A stretch of 64,000 nt of DNA from Marinarcus sediminis (GCF_048571275.1 NZ_CP182357.1:310001-374000); one strand, 5' to 3'; numbered from the stretch's first letter, positions 50,794 through 60,426 are shown. The notes: generated by a model not told the origin, from the letters alone. Made by a program: numbers and translations.

Positions 50794-52728
50794 CTATTTT
50801 ATCTTCTCTTTGCCGTTAAACTCTTTGGCATTGGCATGAGAAACAATCAATTTTGCTATTGTATCCGTTGACATTGCAATCTCTTTTGTTCCCGATGCAA
50901 TGGCCGCATTCTCTTGCGTTTGTTTATCCAATTGTGAAACGGCATCATTGATTTGTTCAATTCCAATCAACTGCTCTTTGCTTGAGTTTTCAACATCTTT
51001 GATAAGCTCAATGGTATGTGTAATTTTTTCACTTAAATGTTTATAACCATCAATCATATCTTCAGCAATATTTTTACCCTGATTCGCTTTCATAGTGGCA
51101 TGCTCAACTAAGGTTTTAATCTTTTTTGCAGCATCTGCACTTCTTGAAGCTAAGTTTCGTACCTCTTGTGCAACTACAGCAAAGCCTTTCCCTGCCTCTC
51201 CCGCGGTTGCTGCTTCAACCGCAGCATTAAGGCTTAGAATATTGGTTTGAAAGGCAATTTGATCAATGACAGTGATGGCGTCATTAATGGCAATAACTTG
51301 TTTATCAATATCTTCCATTGCCAAAGTCGTTTCATTTGCCAATTTGCTTCCACTGTTTGCTGAAGAGGTTACATCGGTTGCTAAGTGTGCCATTTGTGCA
51401 ATGTTATTGGTATTGCTTCTGATATTTGATGTAATCTCCTCTAATGCAGCGGCTGTTTGTTCTAAACTGGAAGCCGCTTCATTGGCGCTGTGATTTAAAT
51501 CTGTCACATTCACTGAAAGTTTGTCTGAACTCTTCTCTAAAAGCAAACCATTCTCTTTATTTTCTATAAGCATACTTGTCACAGAATCGCCTAAGATATT
51601 CACTCCTTGTGCCAGTTTTAAAAGGTGTTCTTGCAATCCTTGAGTATTGACTCTTTTTCTGTAATCGTAACTGCTGTACTGAGTTAAAATTGACAATACA
51701 TTCTCAATATTAAACTCCAAGTGTTTTGCCATATCATTAAGAACAGACTGCAACTTAAGCAATGAAGGATTGCTCACTTTTACATTGAGTCGCTGCGATA
51801 AATCACCCGCTTCAAATTTTCCTAAAACTTCAATCGTAGTATGAATAAGTTGATTGTCTTCTTCAATATCTTTTTGAACTTTTTTGATGTTTTTATTGAC
51901 TTCATTGGCCATTAATCCCAACTCATCATGAGAGTTTAATTGTATGGGTTCAACACTTTGAGTAGATTTATTCAAGTATTTAAAAAAGCCTTGTAAGCCA
52001 TCTTGAAACAGATAAATGGGCTCAATTAAGAACCGTTTTACCATAGGCAATATCGCTAACACAGATATAATAATCAACGCAATGGCTGTAATAAAAGAGA
52101 TACTCAATGATTTATTGATTTGAGCATGCACCTCTTGGATTATAAGCTCCATTTGATCATCAATCATATCGACATAAATTCCCGTTACAACTACCCAGTT
52201 TAATTCAGGAATATAAATTGACGATGCCATTTTAGGTACAATTTCTCCTGTTTTAGGACGTTTATAAGAGTATGTTACATATTTGTTTTCTTTGGCATTT
52301 TTAATCAAATCCAAGCGAAATTTGTACCCTTTAACGTCAGGTTCATCAATATTTGTTTTTTGATTATTTAATTCGGGTTTGGTCGCATGAAATCCAAAAT
52401 AGACACCATCTTCTTTGACTTCATACGCAAAAAAGTAACCACTTTTATCTTCTAAATAACGAACACCACTTAAAAGTTTAATGATCTCTTGCTTGGCTAC
52501 TTCTTTGTCTGGATTATTATTCAATGTTGTTTGAATCAGTGATTTTGCCACTGTCAATTCATTTTTTAAAAGCAACTGTTTTTCTTGAACAATGGCATTC
52601 TCAAACTCAACAATGGTTTGTTTCAACAATGAATCGGTTTTTAAATAGCTGATAACTGACATAATAACAATTCCACAAACTAAAGGGATGATTGTTAATA
52701 ACAACATTTTTGACTTTAATGATTTCAT
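50794..52728 (-). CDS. Methyl-accepting chemotaxis protein with single Cache domain
   Basis: A 644-residue chemoreceptor. TM1 is at about residues 10-28. The periplasmic single-Cache (sCache_2-like) domain (about 35-190) includes LEDKSGYFFAYEVKEDGVYFGFHATKPEL and the YIPELNWVVVTGIYVD end. TM2 is near 205-225, then HAMP. The signalling domain has the hairpin tip FAVVAQEVRNLASRSADAAK. Cache domains of this sort bind small organic acids. The ATG at 52728 follows AGGAG, so the longer in-frame start is rejected. Confidence 0.95.
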   Translation of the reverse strand: MKSLKSKMLLLTIIPLVCGIVIMSVISYLKTDSLLKQTIVEFENAIVQEKQLLLKNELTVAKSLIQTTLNNNPDKEVAKQEIIKLLSGVRYLEDKSGYFFAYEVKEDGVYFGFHATKPELNNQKTNIDEPDVKGYKFRLDLIKNAKENKYVTYSYKRPKTGEIVPKMASSIYIPELNWVVVTGIYVDMIDDQMELIIQEVHAQINKSLSISFITAIALIIISVLAILPMVKRFLIEPIYLFQDGLQGFFKYLNKSTQSVEPIQLNSHDELGLMANEVNKNIKKVQKDIEEDNQLIHTTIEVLGKFEAGDLSQRLNVKVSNPSLLKLQSVLNDMAKHLEFNIENVLSILTQYSSYDYRKRVNTQGLQEHLLKLAQGVNILGDSVTSMLIENKENGLLLEKSSDKLSVNVTDLNHSANEAASSLEQTAAALEEITSNIRSNTNNIAQMAHLATDVTSSANSGSKLANETTLAMEDIDKQVIAINDAITVIDQIAFQTNILSLNAAVEAATAGEAGKGFAVVAQEVRNLASRSADAAKKIKTLVEHATMKANQGKNIAEDMIDGYKHLSEKITHTIELIKDVENSSKEQLIGIEQINDAVSQLDKQTQENAAIASGTKEIAMSTDTIAKLIVSHANAKEFNGKEKIK

Positions 52729-52846
52729 TTTTTCTCCTAAACAAAGGAGAGATTTTATCAAAAAAGTGTCACAAATAGAGTATCCTAAAAAATTATTTTT
52801 AAAATACTTTTATTTAAATTTTTTTTAGAAAGCCTCTATTTTATAG

Positions 52847-53446
52847 CTAATTATAAGTAAAACTAATAACTTTATGAATATTATTTACAATAGACTCTAC
52901 TCTAGCCTGCCACAGTTGAGCAAAAGTTTCTTGCTCTTGTAAATTGGCCGTTTTTGCAATGCATTTTTGCATTAAAATGGGCATATCTTCGTGAGGAGGA
53001 ATTCTATTTGGCGTATAAAAAACATCCACACTTTTTCCTGTGTCTCGTCGTGTAAATCGGACGTTTGAGGGTATATCCATATTAAAAAACATCAAATGCC
53101 GTCTGTCAAAGTTTCCACCTATGCCTTTAAATCCCAAATGCGACGTTGCGCCAGTGATATTGCCAATGACATTGGCAACCACCCCAGCCGTGCCCTCTTT
53201 TGAGTCCTCTTTAAACTCTACTTTGATTTCACCTCGTTGAGGCAATTCCTCTTTGTAAAGCGCTTTTAAACCTTCAAGTGTCATAAGATAGGCGCCTAAA
53301 ACAGTAGGACACGAATGTCCCGCACATTTGACTATATCCAAATAAGAAAATTCGATAATGCCTTCATCAAAAGCACCTAAAAATTGGGAAAGTTTGTCTT
53401 GAAGTGTTATGGTTTCAATGGTGTTATAAAACAAAGGGTAATTCAT
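52847..53446 (-). CDS. FmdE-domain-like protein
   Basis: A 199-residue protein. The segment LDIVKCAGHSCPTVLGAYLMTLEGLKALY matches the Cys/His motif of FmdE-domain proteins (formylmethanofuran dehydrogenase subunit E-like), usually [GH]xCPG. No C-terminal zinc ribbon is seen, unlike longer members. Methanofuran enzymes are absent from this window, so the name reflects the domain only. It lies 10 bp after the methyltransferase gene. The function is unknown; metal binding is likely. Confidence 0.6.
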   Translation of the reverse strand: MNYPLFYNTIETITLQDKLSQFLGAFDEGIIEFSYLDIVKCAGHSCPTVLGAYLMTLEGLKALYKEELPQRGEIKVEFKEDSKEGTAGVVANVIGNITGATSHLGFKGIGGNFDRRHLMFFNMDIPSNVRFTRRDTGKSVDVFYTPNRIPPHEDMPILMQKCIAKTANLQEQETFAQLWQARVESIVNNIHKVISFTYN

Positions 53447-53456
53447 GGGAATCCTT

Positions 53457-54152
53457 TTACTTTTTTTTACAAACGAATATTAACTTATCGGCCTCATCAA
53501 AACTGTGTAAATTGAAATTTTTTATCTCTTCTATTTCAAAGTGTGCATCGTTTAATGCTTTTTTTAAAAATGCCAGCTTATGATAAAACTGCACGATAAA
53601 ATCTTGCTCTTTTTTAAACAAACCATTTTTGCTTAAAGAAAAAAGTGTAATATCGGTTGTAAGTTTTTCATCTTCAAAAACTGCATCAATGGCAATAAAC
53701 TTATCCTCTAGGTTTATATTTAAAGACCCTTGCGCAATATCTTCGAAGCCAAAAAGTGAGTTTACATCAAAAATAAAATATCCGCCTTGATTCAAAACAA
53801 GGTTGGCTTCATTGAAAAATGTGGGAATTTCTTTTGGGGGAATGTAGTTAATCACATCAAAAATGGCTGTAGCACAATCGTATTTTTCTTTGACATCTTT
53901 TAATGCTGTACAAGAAGCCTCAAGCCCTTTTTCTTTGCAATGTTTGATTTGTTCACTGCTTAAATCAATGCCAAAAGCTTGGACATCATTGAATTTTAAG
54001 TGTTGTAAAAACGCCCCTTGTCCACACCCAATATCTAAAATATTGTTTTGTTGTTTATGAAAAAGAATGCTTAAAAACTCTTTATGTAAACGTCTGACTT
54101 CCTCTTCAAAGTCTAAAAACTCTTCAATACGAGCGTAGAGATTTAAGCCCAT
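53457..54152 (-). CDS. Class I SAM-dependent methyltransferase
   Basis: A 231-residue Rossmann methyltransferase with motif I NILDIGCGQGAFLQHL, motif II region AFGIDLSSEQIKHCKEKGL, and YDCATAIFDVINYIP. No extra domain reveals the substrate. It lies in the minus-strand run coaX-hisG-methyltransferase-FmdE-like, with a TAATG overlap to hisG. Confidence 0.88.
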   Translation of the reverse strand: MGLNLYARIEEFLDFEEEVRRLHKEFLSILFHKQQNNILDIGCGQGAFLQHLKFNDVQAFGIDLSSEQIKHCKEKGLEASCTALKDVKEKYDCATAIFDVINYIPPKEIPTFFNEANLVLNQGGYFIFDVNSLFGFEDIAQGSLNINLEDKFIAIDAVFEDEKLTTDITLFSLSKNGLFKKEQDFIVQFYHKLAFLKKALNDAHFEIEEIKNFNLHSFDEADKLIFVCKKK

Positions 54153-54760
54153 TAAAGTGTCGCTTCGATTCTTTCTCTTAAGTCTAAAATTAAATCTTTT
54201 TTAGCATAAAAAGAGTTTTTGTTTGAAATTAAATAGACTGAACTTTCCATAATGGTAGGCCCTACTTCAAGCCCATTTTGTTTCATGGTTGTACCTGTTT
54301 CCACAATATCCACAATACAATCACTCAACCCCACTAAGGGTGCCAATTCGATTGAACCATAAAGTTTAATGATTTCAACCGCCATGGCTTTTTGTTCAAA
54401 ATATTTTTTCGCAATGGTTTCGTGTTTGGTAGCAACTTTGATTAAACTTTTTGTCCAATCCAGCTCTTCGCCAGCTCTTAACCCAATGGCCACTTTACAT
54501 CGCCCTAATCCTAAGTCCAACAATTTAATTAAGTCGTACTCTTTTTCTTCAAGAACATCAAGCCCTACTACACCTAAATCAGCTGCTCCATACATTACAT
54601 ACGTTGGTACGTCTTGGTTTCTCACATTTAAAAAAGTGAATCCCGCTTTTTTTAAAATGAGTTTTCTGTCCTCAAAAACAAACTTTTCACCGAATGCTTT
54701 TTCGAACTTCTCCAAGGTCTGTTCTGCAATTCTTCCTTTAGGCAATGCAACTGTTAGCAT
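54152..54760 (-). CDS. hisG: ATP phosphoribosyltransferase, short form
   Basis: A 202-residue HisG_S, first enzyme of histidine synthesis. It shows LTVALPKGRIAEQTLEKFEKAFG, YVMYGAADLGVVGLDVLEE, LGLGRCKVAIG and the phosphoribosyl site LSDCIVDIVETGTTMKQNGL. The regulatory C-terminal domain of long HisG is absent; short forms need the HisZ subunit, which is not in this window. The start overlaps coaX by 23 bp. Confidence 0.96.
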   Translation of the reverse strand: MLTVALPKGRIAEQTLEKFEKAFGEKFVFEDRKLILKKAGFTFLNVRNQDVPTYVMYGAADLGVVGLDVLEEKEYDLIKLLDLGLGRCKVAIGLRAGEELDWTKSLIKVATKHETIAKKYFEQKAMAVEIIKLYGSIELAPLVGLSDCIVDIVETGTTMKQNGLEVGPTIMESSVYLISNKNSFYAKKDLILDLRERIEATL

Positions 54761-55364
54761 TAATAATCCCTTTCATATTCTCAAATATTATATCTTTTTT
54801 AAAACTGCTGTCAGGGAAAAATGAGCTTAAAAACTCGCCATCTCCACCTGTAAAAAACAGTTTTTTGTTGTGTGCTATCTCTTGTATGGGTAAAATAATT
54901 GCTTTTAAAATAGAGTAAGAAATAGCATCTTTTGTATTTTGTGGTATTTTATCTAAGTTTAGCTTTATAGAAAAATCGAAATCCAATTTTGGTGAGATTT
55001 GAGGGTATATTTCACGAAAATTTTTAATGCCAGGTAAAATAAAGCCCCCTTTATGTACACCATCCTCCATAATATCTACCGTAATAGCACTGCCTGCATC
55101 CACAATAACCCCATTTTCACACCCCACACACGCCACTTTTCTGTCAATACCCATGCCCACATATGTAGTTTCAAACTTCATATACTGCTCTAAGTTAATT
55201 GCTGTGGGGTATTGGCTTAAGAGTTTTGCGGTGGCTTTTTCATTGACACTGATAAAATAAATTCTCTTTTTGAGTTCAGGTAAGTTTTCATGCAAAAAAT
55301 ATTTTTGCTCTTTGCCTTCAATTAAAAAATGAAACGTGCTGTTTCCAATATCACATAAAATCAT
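54738..55364 (-). CDS. coaX: Type III pantothenate kinase
   Basis: A 208-residue ASKHA-fold kinase for the first step of coenzyme A synthesis. Signatures are MILCDIGNSTFHFL, YVGMGIDRKVACVG and NGVIVDAGSAITVDIMEDGVHKGGFILPGI. It is shorter than many type III enzymes (about 250), as seen in Campylobacterota. It is the first gene of the run ending at the FmdE-like protein. Confidence 0.93.
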   Translation of the reverse strand: MILCDIGNSTFHFLIEGKEQKYFLHENLPELKKRIYFISVNEKATAKLLSQYPTAINLEQYMKFETTYVGMGIDRKVACVGCENGVIVDAGSAITVDIMEDGVHKGGFILPGIKNFREIYPQISPKLDFDFSIKLNLDKIPQNTKDAISYSILKAIILPIQEIAHNKKLFFTGGDGEFLSSFFPDSSFKKDIIFENMKGIINANSCIA

Positions 55365-55713
55365 TTTTCACACTCCACTCATTTTACTTTAAATTTCAAA
55401 GACATACTGAATTCATCAACGCATTAAATATTTTACACTATTGATATCATTGAGGTTTTTATACTCTTCTATTTCACACTTAACAGCCTCTGATATATCT
55501 ATGTTATTTTTAATTATAACTTATTTGCTTTAATGTTTGGCTTGTATGTTTAATTGTTATTTTTAAATATCTACTTACGCACTTTTTGTCGCTTTTCCCC
55601 TTTCCCATGTTCAGATAAAAAATCAATCCTTTAATGAATCTTAATACAACAAATTAACAAAAACTTAACACCTTTTTTTTAAAATACACGCAATTAAAAA
55701 AAAGGAAGTATAC
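55365..55713. promoter_or_regulatory. 349-bp divergent promoter region of coaX and the copper receptor
   Basis: No gene is seen. Near the receptor, TTAACA occurs twice with an 11-bp period (55654-55659 and 55665-55670), just ahead of a -10 candidate TAAAAT at 55680-55685. AAGGAAG at 55702-55708 is the ribosome site. The rest is AT-rich with no stable hairpin that I could find. Confidence 0.45.
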
Positions 55714-57852
55714 GTGAAGAAGAGGATAATTTTATGTTTATCATTATGTACAAGTTTACTCTTAGCCGAAGAGAAAACTACTGAAAATAAAGAAACGATT
55801 GTTTTAGAAAAAATACAAGTTGTTTCTATTGTGGAATCTGAAAATCCATTAAAAATTATAGCGGACCCAAAAAATCCGATTCAACCCATTCCTGCGAGTG
55901 ATGGTGCGGATTTTTTAAAAAATATACCTGGTTTTTCTGTTAAGAGAAAAGGGGGAACAGATGGTGACCCAATATTAAGAGGAATGTCGGGTTCTAAACT
56001 TGGAATATTTTCTGATGGACAAGAGATTTATGGAGGATGTGGAGGAAGAATGGATCCACCTACAGCATATATTTTCCCTGAGTCTTACGATAGTGTAGTT
56101 ATTACCAAAGGGCCTCAAACGGTATTAGTCGGTTCTGGTTTTTCTGCTGGTGTGGTCCAATTTGAGAAGAATCCTAAATATTATTCTACACCAGCTTATG
56201 ATATTTACTCTTCTTTTAAGCAAGGAAGCTTTGGAAGAAGTGATCAATTTATTGATGTCAGTGGAGGAGGACCTTTAGGATATGCACAATTAATTGCAAC
56301 TCGTTCACATTCAGATGATTATAAAGATGGTAGAGGTGATACTGTAAACTCTGAATACACAAGATGGAATACAAGTCTTACTTTAGGATATACCCCTACA
56401 GATGATACCACTTTTGAAATCTCAGGTTCAAAAGGAGATGGTGAAGCAAAATATGCTGATAGAACGATGGATGCTTCAAAATTACTCAGAGAGAATATTG
56501 CACTCAAAATAATAAAATATAATCTGGCAAAAAATATAGACAAAGTTGAAATGCAAGTTTATAGAAACTATGTCGACCATATCATGGATAATTATTCATT
56601 AAGAGAACCCCCTATTAGTCCAATGACAGGACAAAAAGCCTATTCCGCTATGAACCCAGATAGAACAACAATTGGAGGAAATCTAAAAGTTACTACTGAA
56701 ATACCATCTCTTTTATTGACAAATATAACTGGTATAGATTTTAAAGAAGATGAACATACAGGAAGAAGTGCTATGATGAAAACATCTGCTGCTTTAGCTG
56801 ACAGTACCATGCTTTCAGCATCAAGACAAACTGATTTTGATTTTTCACAAATGGGCTTTTTTAATGAATCTACCATTGATATCAATGAAGATAACCGAAT
56901 CATTGCTGGAATCAGACTGGACAAGCATGAAGTTACGGATAAAAGAACAAAACTGGGAATGTTGATTTATAATAACCCCAATTATAATAAAACAGAAAAA
57001 GATACTTTAACAAGTGGATTTATAAGATATGAAAAAGATATTCCCGATTATGGTTTGAATACCTATATTGGATTTGGACATGCTGAACGATTTGCTGATT
57101 ATTGGGAAAGAACAAAATATAACCTTGAGGGCATAACCAATGCAAACAAATCAGACCCAAATGCAATCACTTCACAAAATACTCCAGAACCTGAAAAAAC
57201 AAATCAAATTGATATTGGAGCCAACTGGGCAACGGGTGATTTCACAACTTCAATTTCTATGTTTTATAGTAAAGTCAATGACTATATTTTAAATAGATGG
57301 TTCGATGAGAATGGAAATCAAATGACTGTTCCTTATGGCATGGGCACCACAACATATACAACCGTATCTAATATTGATGCAACCATTTATGGTGGAGAAT
57401 TAAGTGCGAGTTATAACATAACCAATGAGTATAAAATTATAGGATCATTAACACATGTTATTGGGAAAAATGATACAGATAATAAACCTTTAGCTCAACA
57501 ACCACCACTTGAAGGTAAACTCTCTGTTATGTATGATGATGGCAAATATTCAGCTGGACTTCTTGCAAGATTTATCTCAAAACAAGACAGATATGACATT
57601 GGCGCTGGAAGTATTGTTATGAATGGGGTTGATAAAGGGGAAACACCTGGTGCTTCAATTTTCTCTATCAATGGTGGTTATAAATATAATAAAAATGTTT
57701 CACTCTCTTTTGGAGTTGACAATTTATTTGACAAAGCATATATAGAACACTTAAGTAATTCAAATGTTTCAAGTGCTACTACTTTTATGGCTCAAGAAAG
57801 AATATATGAACCAGGTAGAAATGTTTGGTTTGAATTAAAAACTAAATTCTAA
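55714..57852 (+). CDS. TonB-dependent copper receptor (OprC/NosA-like)
   Basis: A 712-residue outer-membrane receptor. After signal KKRIILCLSLCTSLLLAEE comes the plug (about 40-170): IPASDGADFLKNIPGFSVKRKGG, DPILRGMSGSKLGIFSDGQ and GGCGGRMDPPTAYIFPESYDSVVITKGPQTV. The GGCGGRMDPPT segment resembles the copper-binding Cys/Met region of OprC and NosA. The C-terminal barrel ends in NVWFELKTKF, a typical Phe terminus. It should import copper using ExbB/ExbD/TonB. The start is GTG at 55714, with AAGGAAG 5 bases upstream. Confidence 0.9.
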   Translation: MKKRIILCLSLCTSLLLAEEKTTENKETIVLEKIQVVSIVESENPLKIIADPKNPIQPIPASDGADFLKNIPGFSVKRKGGTDGDPILRGMSGSKLGIFSDGQEIYGGCGGRMDPPTAYIFPESYDSVVITKGPQTVLVGSGFSAGVVQFEKNPKYYSTPAYDIYSSFKQGSFGRSDQFIDVSGGGPLGYAQLIATRSHSDDYKDGRGDTVNSEYTRWNTSLTLGYTPTDDTTFEISGSKGDGEAKYADRTMDASKLLRENIALKIIKYNLAKNIDKVEMQVYRNYVDHIMDNYSLREPPISPMTGQKAYSAMNPDRTTIGGNLKVTTEIPSLLLTNITGIDFKEDEHTGRSAMMKTSAALADSTMLSASRQTDFDFSQMGFFNESTIDINEDNRIIAGIRLDKHEVTDKRTKLGMLIYNNPNYNKTEKDTLTSGFIRYEKDIPDYGLNTYIGFGHAERFADYWERTKYNLEGITNANKSDPNAITSQNTPEPEKTNQIDIGANWATGDFTTSISMFYSKVNDYILNRWFDENGNQMTVPYGMGTTTYTTVSNIDATIYGGELSASYNITNEYKIIGSLTHVIGKNDTDNKPLAQQPPLEGKLSVMYDDGKYSAGLLARFISKQDRYDIGAGSIVMNGVDKGETPGASIFSINGGYKYNKNVSLSFGVDNLFDKAYIEHLSNSNVSSATTFMAQERIYEPGRNVWFELKTKF

Positions 57853-57874
57853 AGTATAATCAAAATTATACCCT

Positions 57875-57911
57875 AGAGGTTATCTCTACTTTCAATGTGG
57901 AGATAAGCTCT
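57875..57911. terminator. Hairpin downstream of the copper receptor
   Basis: AGAGGTTATCTC and GAGATAAGCTCT form a 12-bp stem with one mismatch and a 13-base loop, between two convergent genes. It lacks a T-run on the plus strand, so its strength is unsure. Confidence 0.45.
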
Positions 57912-57965
57912 AAAAAATAGGCAAACATATATTCTGTTAATTTATAAAAAATAGTGATAAAATCA

Positions 57966-58307
57966 TCAAAAAATTAAAAAATATTTCTCATCCACTTTCC
58001 ACTCATTTTGCTTCAAAAACTCTTTTGCTTTTGAACAAAGAGGTGAACTAATCAGCAATATTTTCTTTTTAAAATTATGCCCTTGAAAATCGGCTAATTT
58101 ACAGCAAAGTTCAATAAGTTCTTCAGCATTCTTTCGTATAAATCTGCTTTTTGAATCGTATATAAAAATAGCGTAATAGTTTTTATCAATTCCCGTTCCA
58201 CAATAAATTTCAACTTTTTTGCGACTCCCAATGGTTTTGGGTTCAATTTTTTCTATGGCTTTAAAAATAATATCTTTGTTGTTAAAATATTGGGTTAAAT
58301 CTCTCAA
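57966..58307 (-). CDS. Hypothetical protein
   Basis: A 113-residue basic protein without signal or membrane segment. The alternating pattern KKVEIYCGTGIDKNYYAIFIYDSKSRFIRKNAEELIELCCKLAD and KKKILLISSPLCSKAKEFLKQNEWKV suggests a small alpha/beta fold, loosely like a restriction-endonuclease-type core, but catalytic residues cannot be assigned. The start is TTG at 58307 with AAGGA 7 bases upstream; no in-frame ATG exists later. The function is unknown. Confidence 0.6.
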   Translation of the reverse strand: MRDLTQYFNNKDIIFKAIEKIEPKTIGSRKKVEIYCGTGIDKNYYAIFIYDSKSRFIRKNAEELIELCCKLADFQGHNFKKKILLISSPLCSKAKEFLKQNEWKVDEKYFLIF

Positions 58308-58385
58308 ACAGTGTTTCCTTATAAAAAAAATATTGTATCAAAAAATTCGTTTTAAAAGCGTTAAGAGGAAGTTTTATTTATAAAG

Positions 58386-58400
58386 TAATAATCAATATCA
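58386..58400. promoter_or_regulatory. Fur-type operator candidate
   Basis: TAATAATCAATATCA is a 7-1-7 palindrome matching TGATAATnATTATCA at 12 of 14 positions on the reverse strand. It lies between the divergent hypothetical gene and the CDF exporter gene, 59 bp before the exporter start. It could bind Fur or a related metal regulator. Confidence 0.45.
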
Positions 58401-58458
58401 TTTCATTTTAAGTCAATTTTATATAGACTATACAAAACATTATAGTTGGAAAAATGAT

Positions 58459-59412
58459 ATGTCAAACACCTGTAACTTTGGTTTAAATGACCATAAACCT
58501 TATTTGGATACTCACAGTCATGAACATCACGACCATGACCACGAACACCATCATGAGCACGGACACTCACATGACCACAGAAGTGGTGATAAAAAACTTT
58601 TAAAGATTGCCCTGATTATCACATTTATTACGATGATAGCCGAGTTTGCTGCGGGGTTTGTGTCGCACTCATTGGCACTGATTTCCGATGCCATCCATAT
58701 GTTTACGCACTCATTTGCCTTAATTGTTTCTCTTATTGCCATTATATTAGCCAGCAAACAAGCCCCACTTGCAAAGACATTTGGTTACTACAGAGCGGAA
58801 GTCTTAGCAGCGTTTATCAATGGTATTACCATTGTATTATCCATTGTTTGGATTTTATATGAAGCCGTACTACGCTTTTTAAACCCCACGGTTATTGACC
58901 TTAAAGTCGCCTCCATTGTTGCAATTATTGGGCTTGTTGTGAATATTATCACGGGGGTGATTTTAATGCAAGGAGATAGAAACAATCTCAATTTAAAATC
59001 AGCATTTGTGCATATGTTAAGCGATGCCCTCTCTTCGGTTGCCATTATTATTGGCTACATTGTCATCTATTTCACTCAATGGTATTTTATTGATATTATT
59101 TTGGCAATTTTGGTGGCATTTGTAATCGGGAAATGGGCAGTGGGCATTTTAAAAAGTTCCACCAATACCTTAATGGAAACTTCTCCTTTAGACATTGATA
59201 CCATAAAAGCTTTTATTGAAAAAAACGAAAAAGTCATCGAACTGCACGATGTACACATTTGGGAAATCACCCAAGATATGTACAACATGACTGCCCATGT
59301 TAAAATAGATAAAAAATACATTAAAAACTACGAAGAGATATTACACAACATCAACCATAATTTAAAAGCGAAATTCAAAATTGTGCACACAACGTTTCAA
59401 TTTGAGTGGTAA
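58459..59412 (+). CDS. Cation diffusion facilitator metal exporter with His-rich N-terminus
   Basis: A 317-residue CDF transporter. Residues about 18-45 form a His/Asp/Glu-rich stretch (THSHEHHDHDHEHHHEHG) that can bind Zn, Co or Ni. Six membrane helices follow, with LISDAIHMFTHSFAL and HMLSDALSSVAVII holding the Asp/His metal-site residues. The C-terminal cytoplasmic domain ends VHTTFQFEW. A His at the first metal site (DAIHMFTH) favours zinc. It exports metal from the cytoplasm by proton exchange. Confidence 0.93.
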   Translation: MSNTCNFGLNDHKPYLDTHSHEHHDHDHEHHHEHGHSHDHRSGDKKLLKIALIITFITMIAEFAAGFVSHSLALISDAIHMFTHSFALIVSLIAIILASKQAPLAKTFGYYRAEVLAAFINGITIVLSIVWILYEAVLRFLNPTVIDLKVASIVAIIGLVVNIITGVILMQGDRNNLNLKSAFVHMLSDALSSVAIIIGYIVIYFTQWYFIDIILAILVAFVIGKWAVGILKSSTNTLMETSPLDIDTIKAFIEKNEKVIELHDVHIWEITQDMYNMTAHVKIDKKYIKNYEEILHNINHNLKAKFKIVHTTFQFEW

Positions 59413-59415
59413 GAG

Positions 59416-59437
59416 ACTCTTTTAACTTAAAAAGAGT
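59416..59437. terminator. Hairpin between convergent CDF and yeiH genes
   Basis: ACTCTTTT, a 6-base loop, then AAAAGAGT, placed right at the ends of two convergent genes. The A/T content of the arms lets it serve either direction. Confidence 0.55.
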
Positions 59438-60426
59438 TTCACTAAAAAGTAGCCTCCAACGATGAGCCAAACAAACAGTATCGAAGCCAAATAAACGGGT
59501 TTTGCTCCAACTTGTTGAAACTTATCGTAACTCGTTTGCATTCCTAAAGCACTCATGGCCATGGTCAATAAAAAGGTATCTGTTTCATTGATGATATCCA
59601 ACCAAAAAACGGGCACAAAATCAAAAGAGTTAAAACCCACAACCACAATAAAAAAAACAGCAAACCATGGAATGGTGATTTTTTGTTTTGTGGTATTGGT
59701 GTGCAGAGTACTTTTTATCATCCAAAAAGATAAGACCAACAAAAAAGGTGCCAACATCATCACCCGTATCATTTTAACAATAACTGCATTTTGCGCAACC
59801 GTTTGCCCTAAAGCCGTAGATGCGCCAACAACATGCGCCACTTCATGCAAAGTTGCTCCAATATAAACACCCATTGCATTTTCATTTAAAACAAAAATCC
59901 CCATTTTATATAAAAACGGATACAAAAACATAGATACCGTTCCAAACACAACCACAGTAGAAACAGCAATGGCACTTTTATGCGCTTGAGATTTAAGCAC
60001 AGATTCTGTTGCTAATACAGCAGCTGCTCCACAAATAGCACTTCCTGCACTGGTTAATATGGTGGTTTCTCTGTCCAGTTTTAACACTTTGATTCCAATA
60101 AAATAACCCAAAACAAAAGTCGTTGCTACTACAATAAATGCAATCAATACCCCTGCAATACCCACATCTTGAATATTTTGAAAGGTCAATCTGAAGCCGT
60201 AAAATATGATTCCCAAACGTAAAATGGTTTTCGTTGAGAAATGAATTCCCGCTTCAAAAACATGGGATACTCGCTTTTTAACCGTATTCGCATACACCAT
60301 TCCCAATACAATTCCAATGATCAAAGGGCTGATTGCCAAATTTTTAAACCAAGAAATATCTGAAATAGCAGTGGCTGCAAATGCAAATACCATTACAAAA
60401 AATAGACCTTTTGCGTTGTGTTTCAT
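59422..60426 (-). CDS. yeiH: YeiH-family putative exporter
   Basis: A 334-residue membrane protein with about ten hydrophobic helices. Family signatures are SPLIIGIVLGMVYANT, LRLGIIFYGFRLT, TSAGSAICGAAAVLATE and GATLHEVAHVVGAS. YeiH proteins (UPF0324) are annotated as sulfate exporters with weak evidence. The start at 60426 is fixed by AAAGGA upstream; a longer in-frame start would overlap the divergent LysR gene. It is probably controlled by that LysR regulator. Confidence 0.9.
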   Translation of the reverse strand: MKHNAKGLFFVMVFAFAATAISDISWFKNLAISPLIIGIVLGMVYANTVKKRVSHVFEAGIHFSTKTILRLGIIFYGFRLTFQNIQDVGIAGVLIAFIVVATTFVLGYFIGIKVLKLDRETTILTSAGSAICGAAAVLATESVLKSQAHKSAIAVSTVVVFGTVSMFLYPFLYKMGIFVLNENAMGVYIGATLHEVAHVVGASTALGQTVAQNAVIVKMIRVMMLAPFLLVLSFWMIKSTLHTNTTKQKITIPWFAVFFIVVVGFNSFDFVPVFWLDIINETDTFLLTMAMSALGMQTSYDKFQQVGAKPVYLASILFVWLIVGGYFLVKLFLS

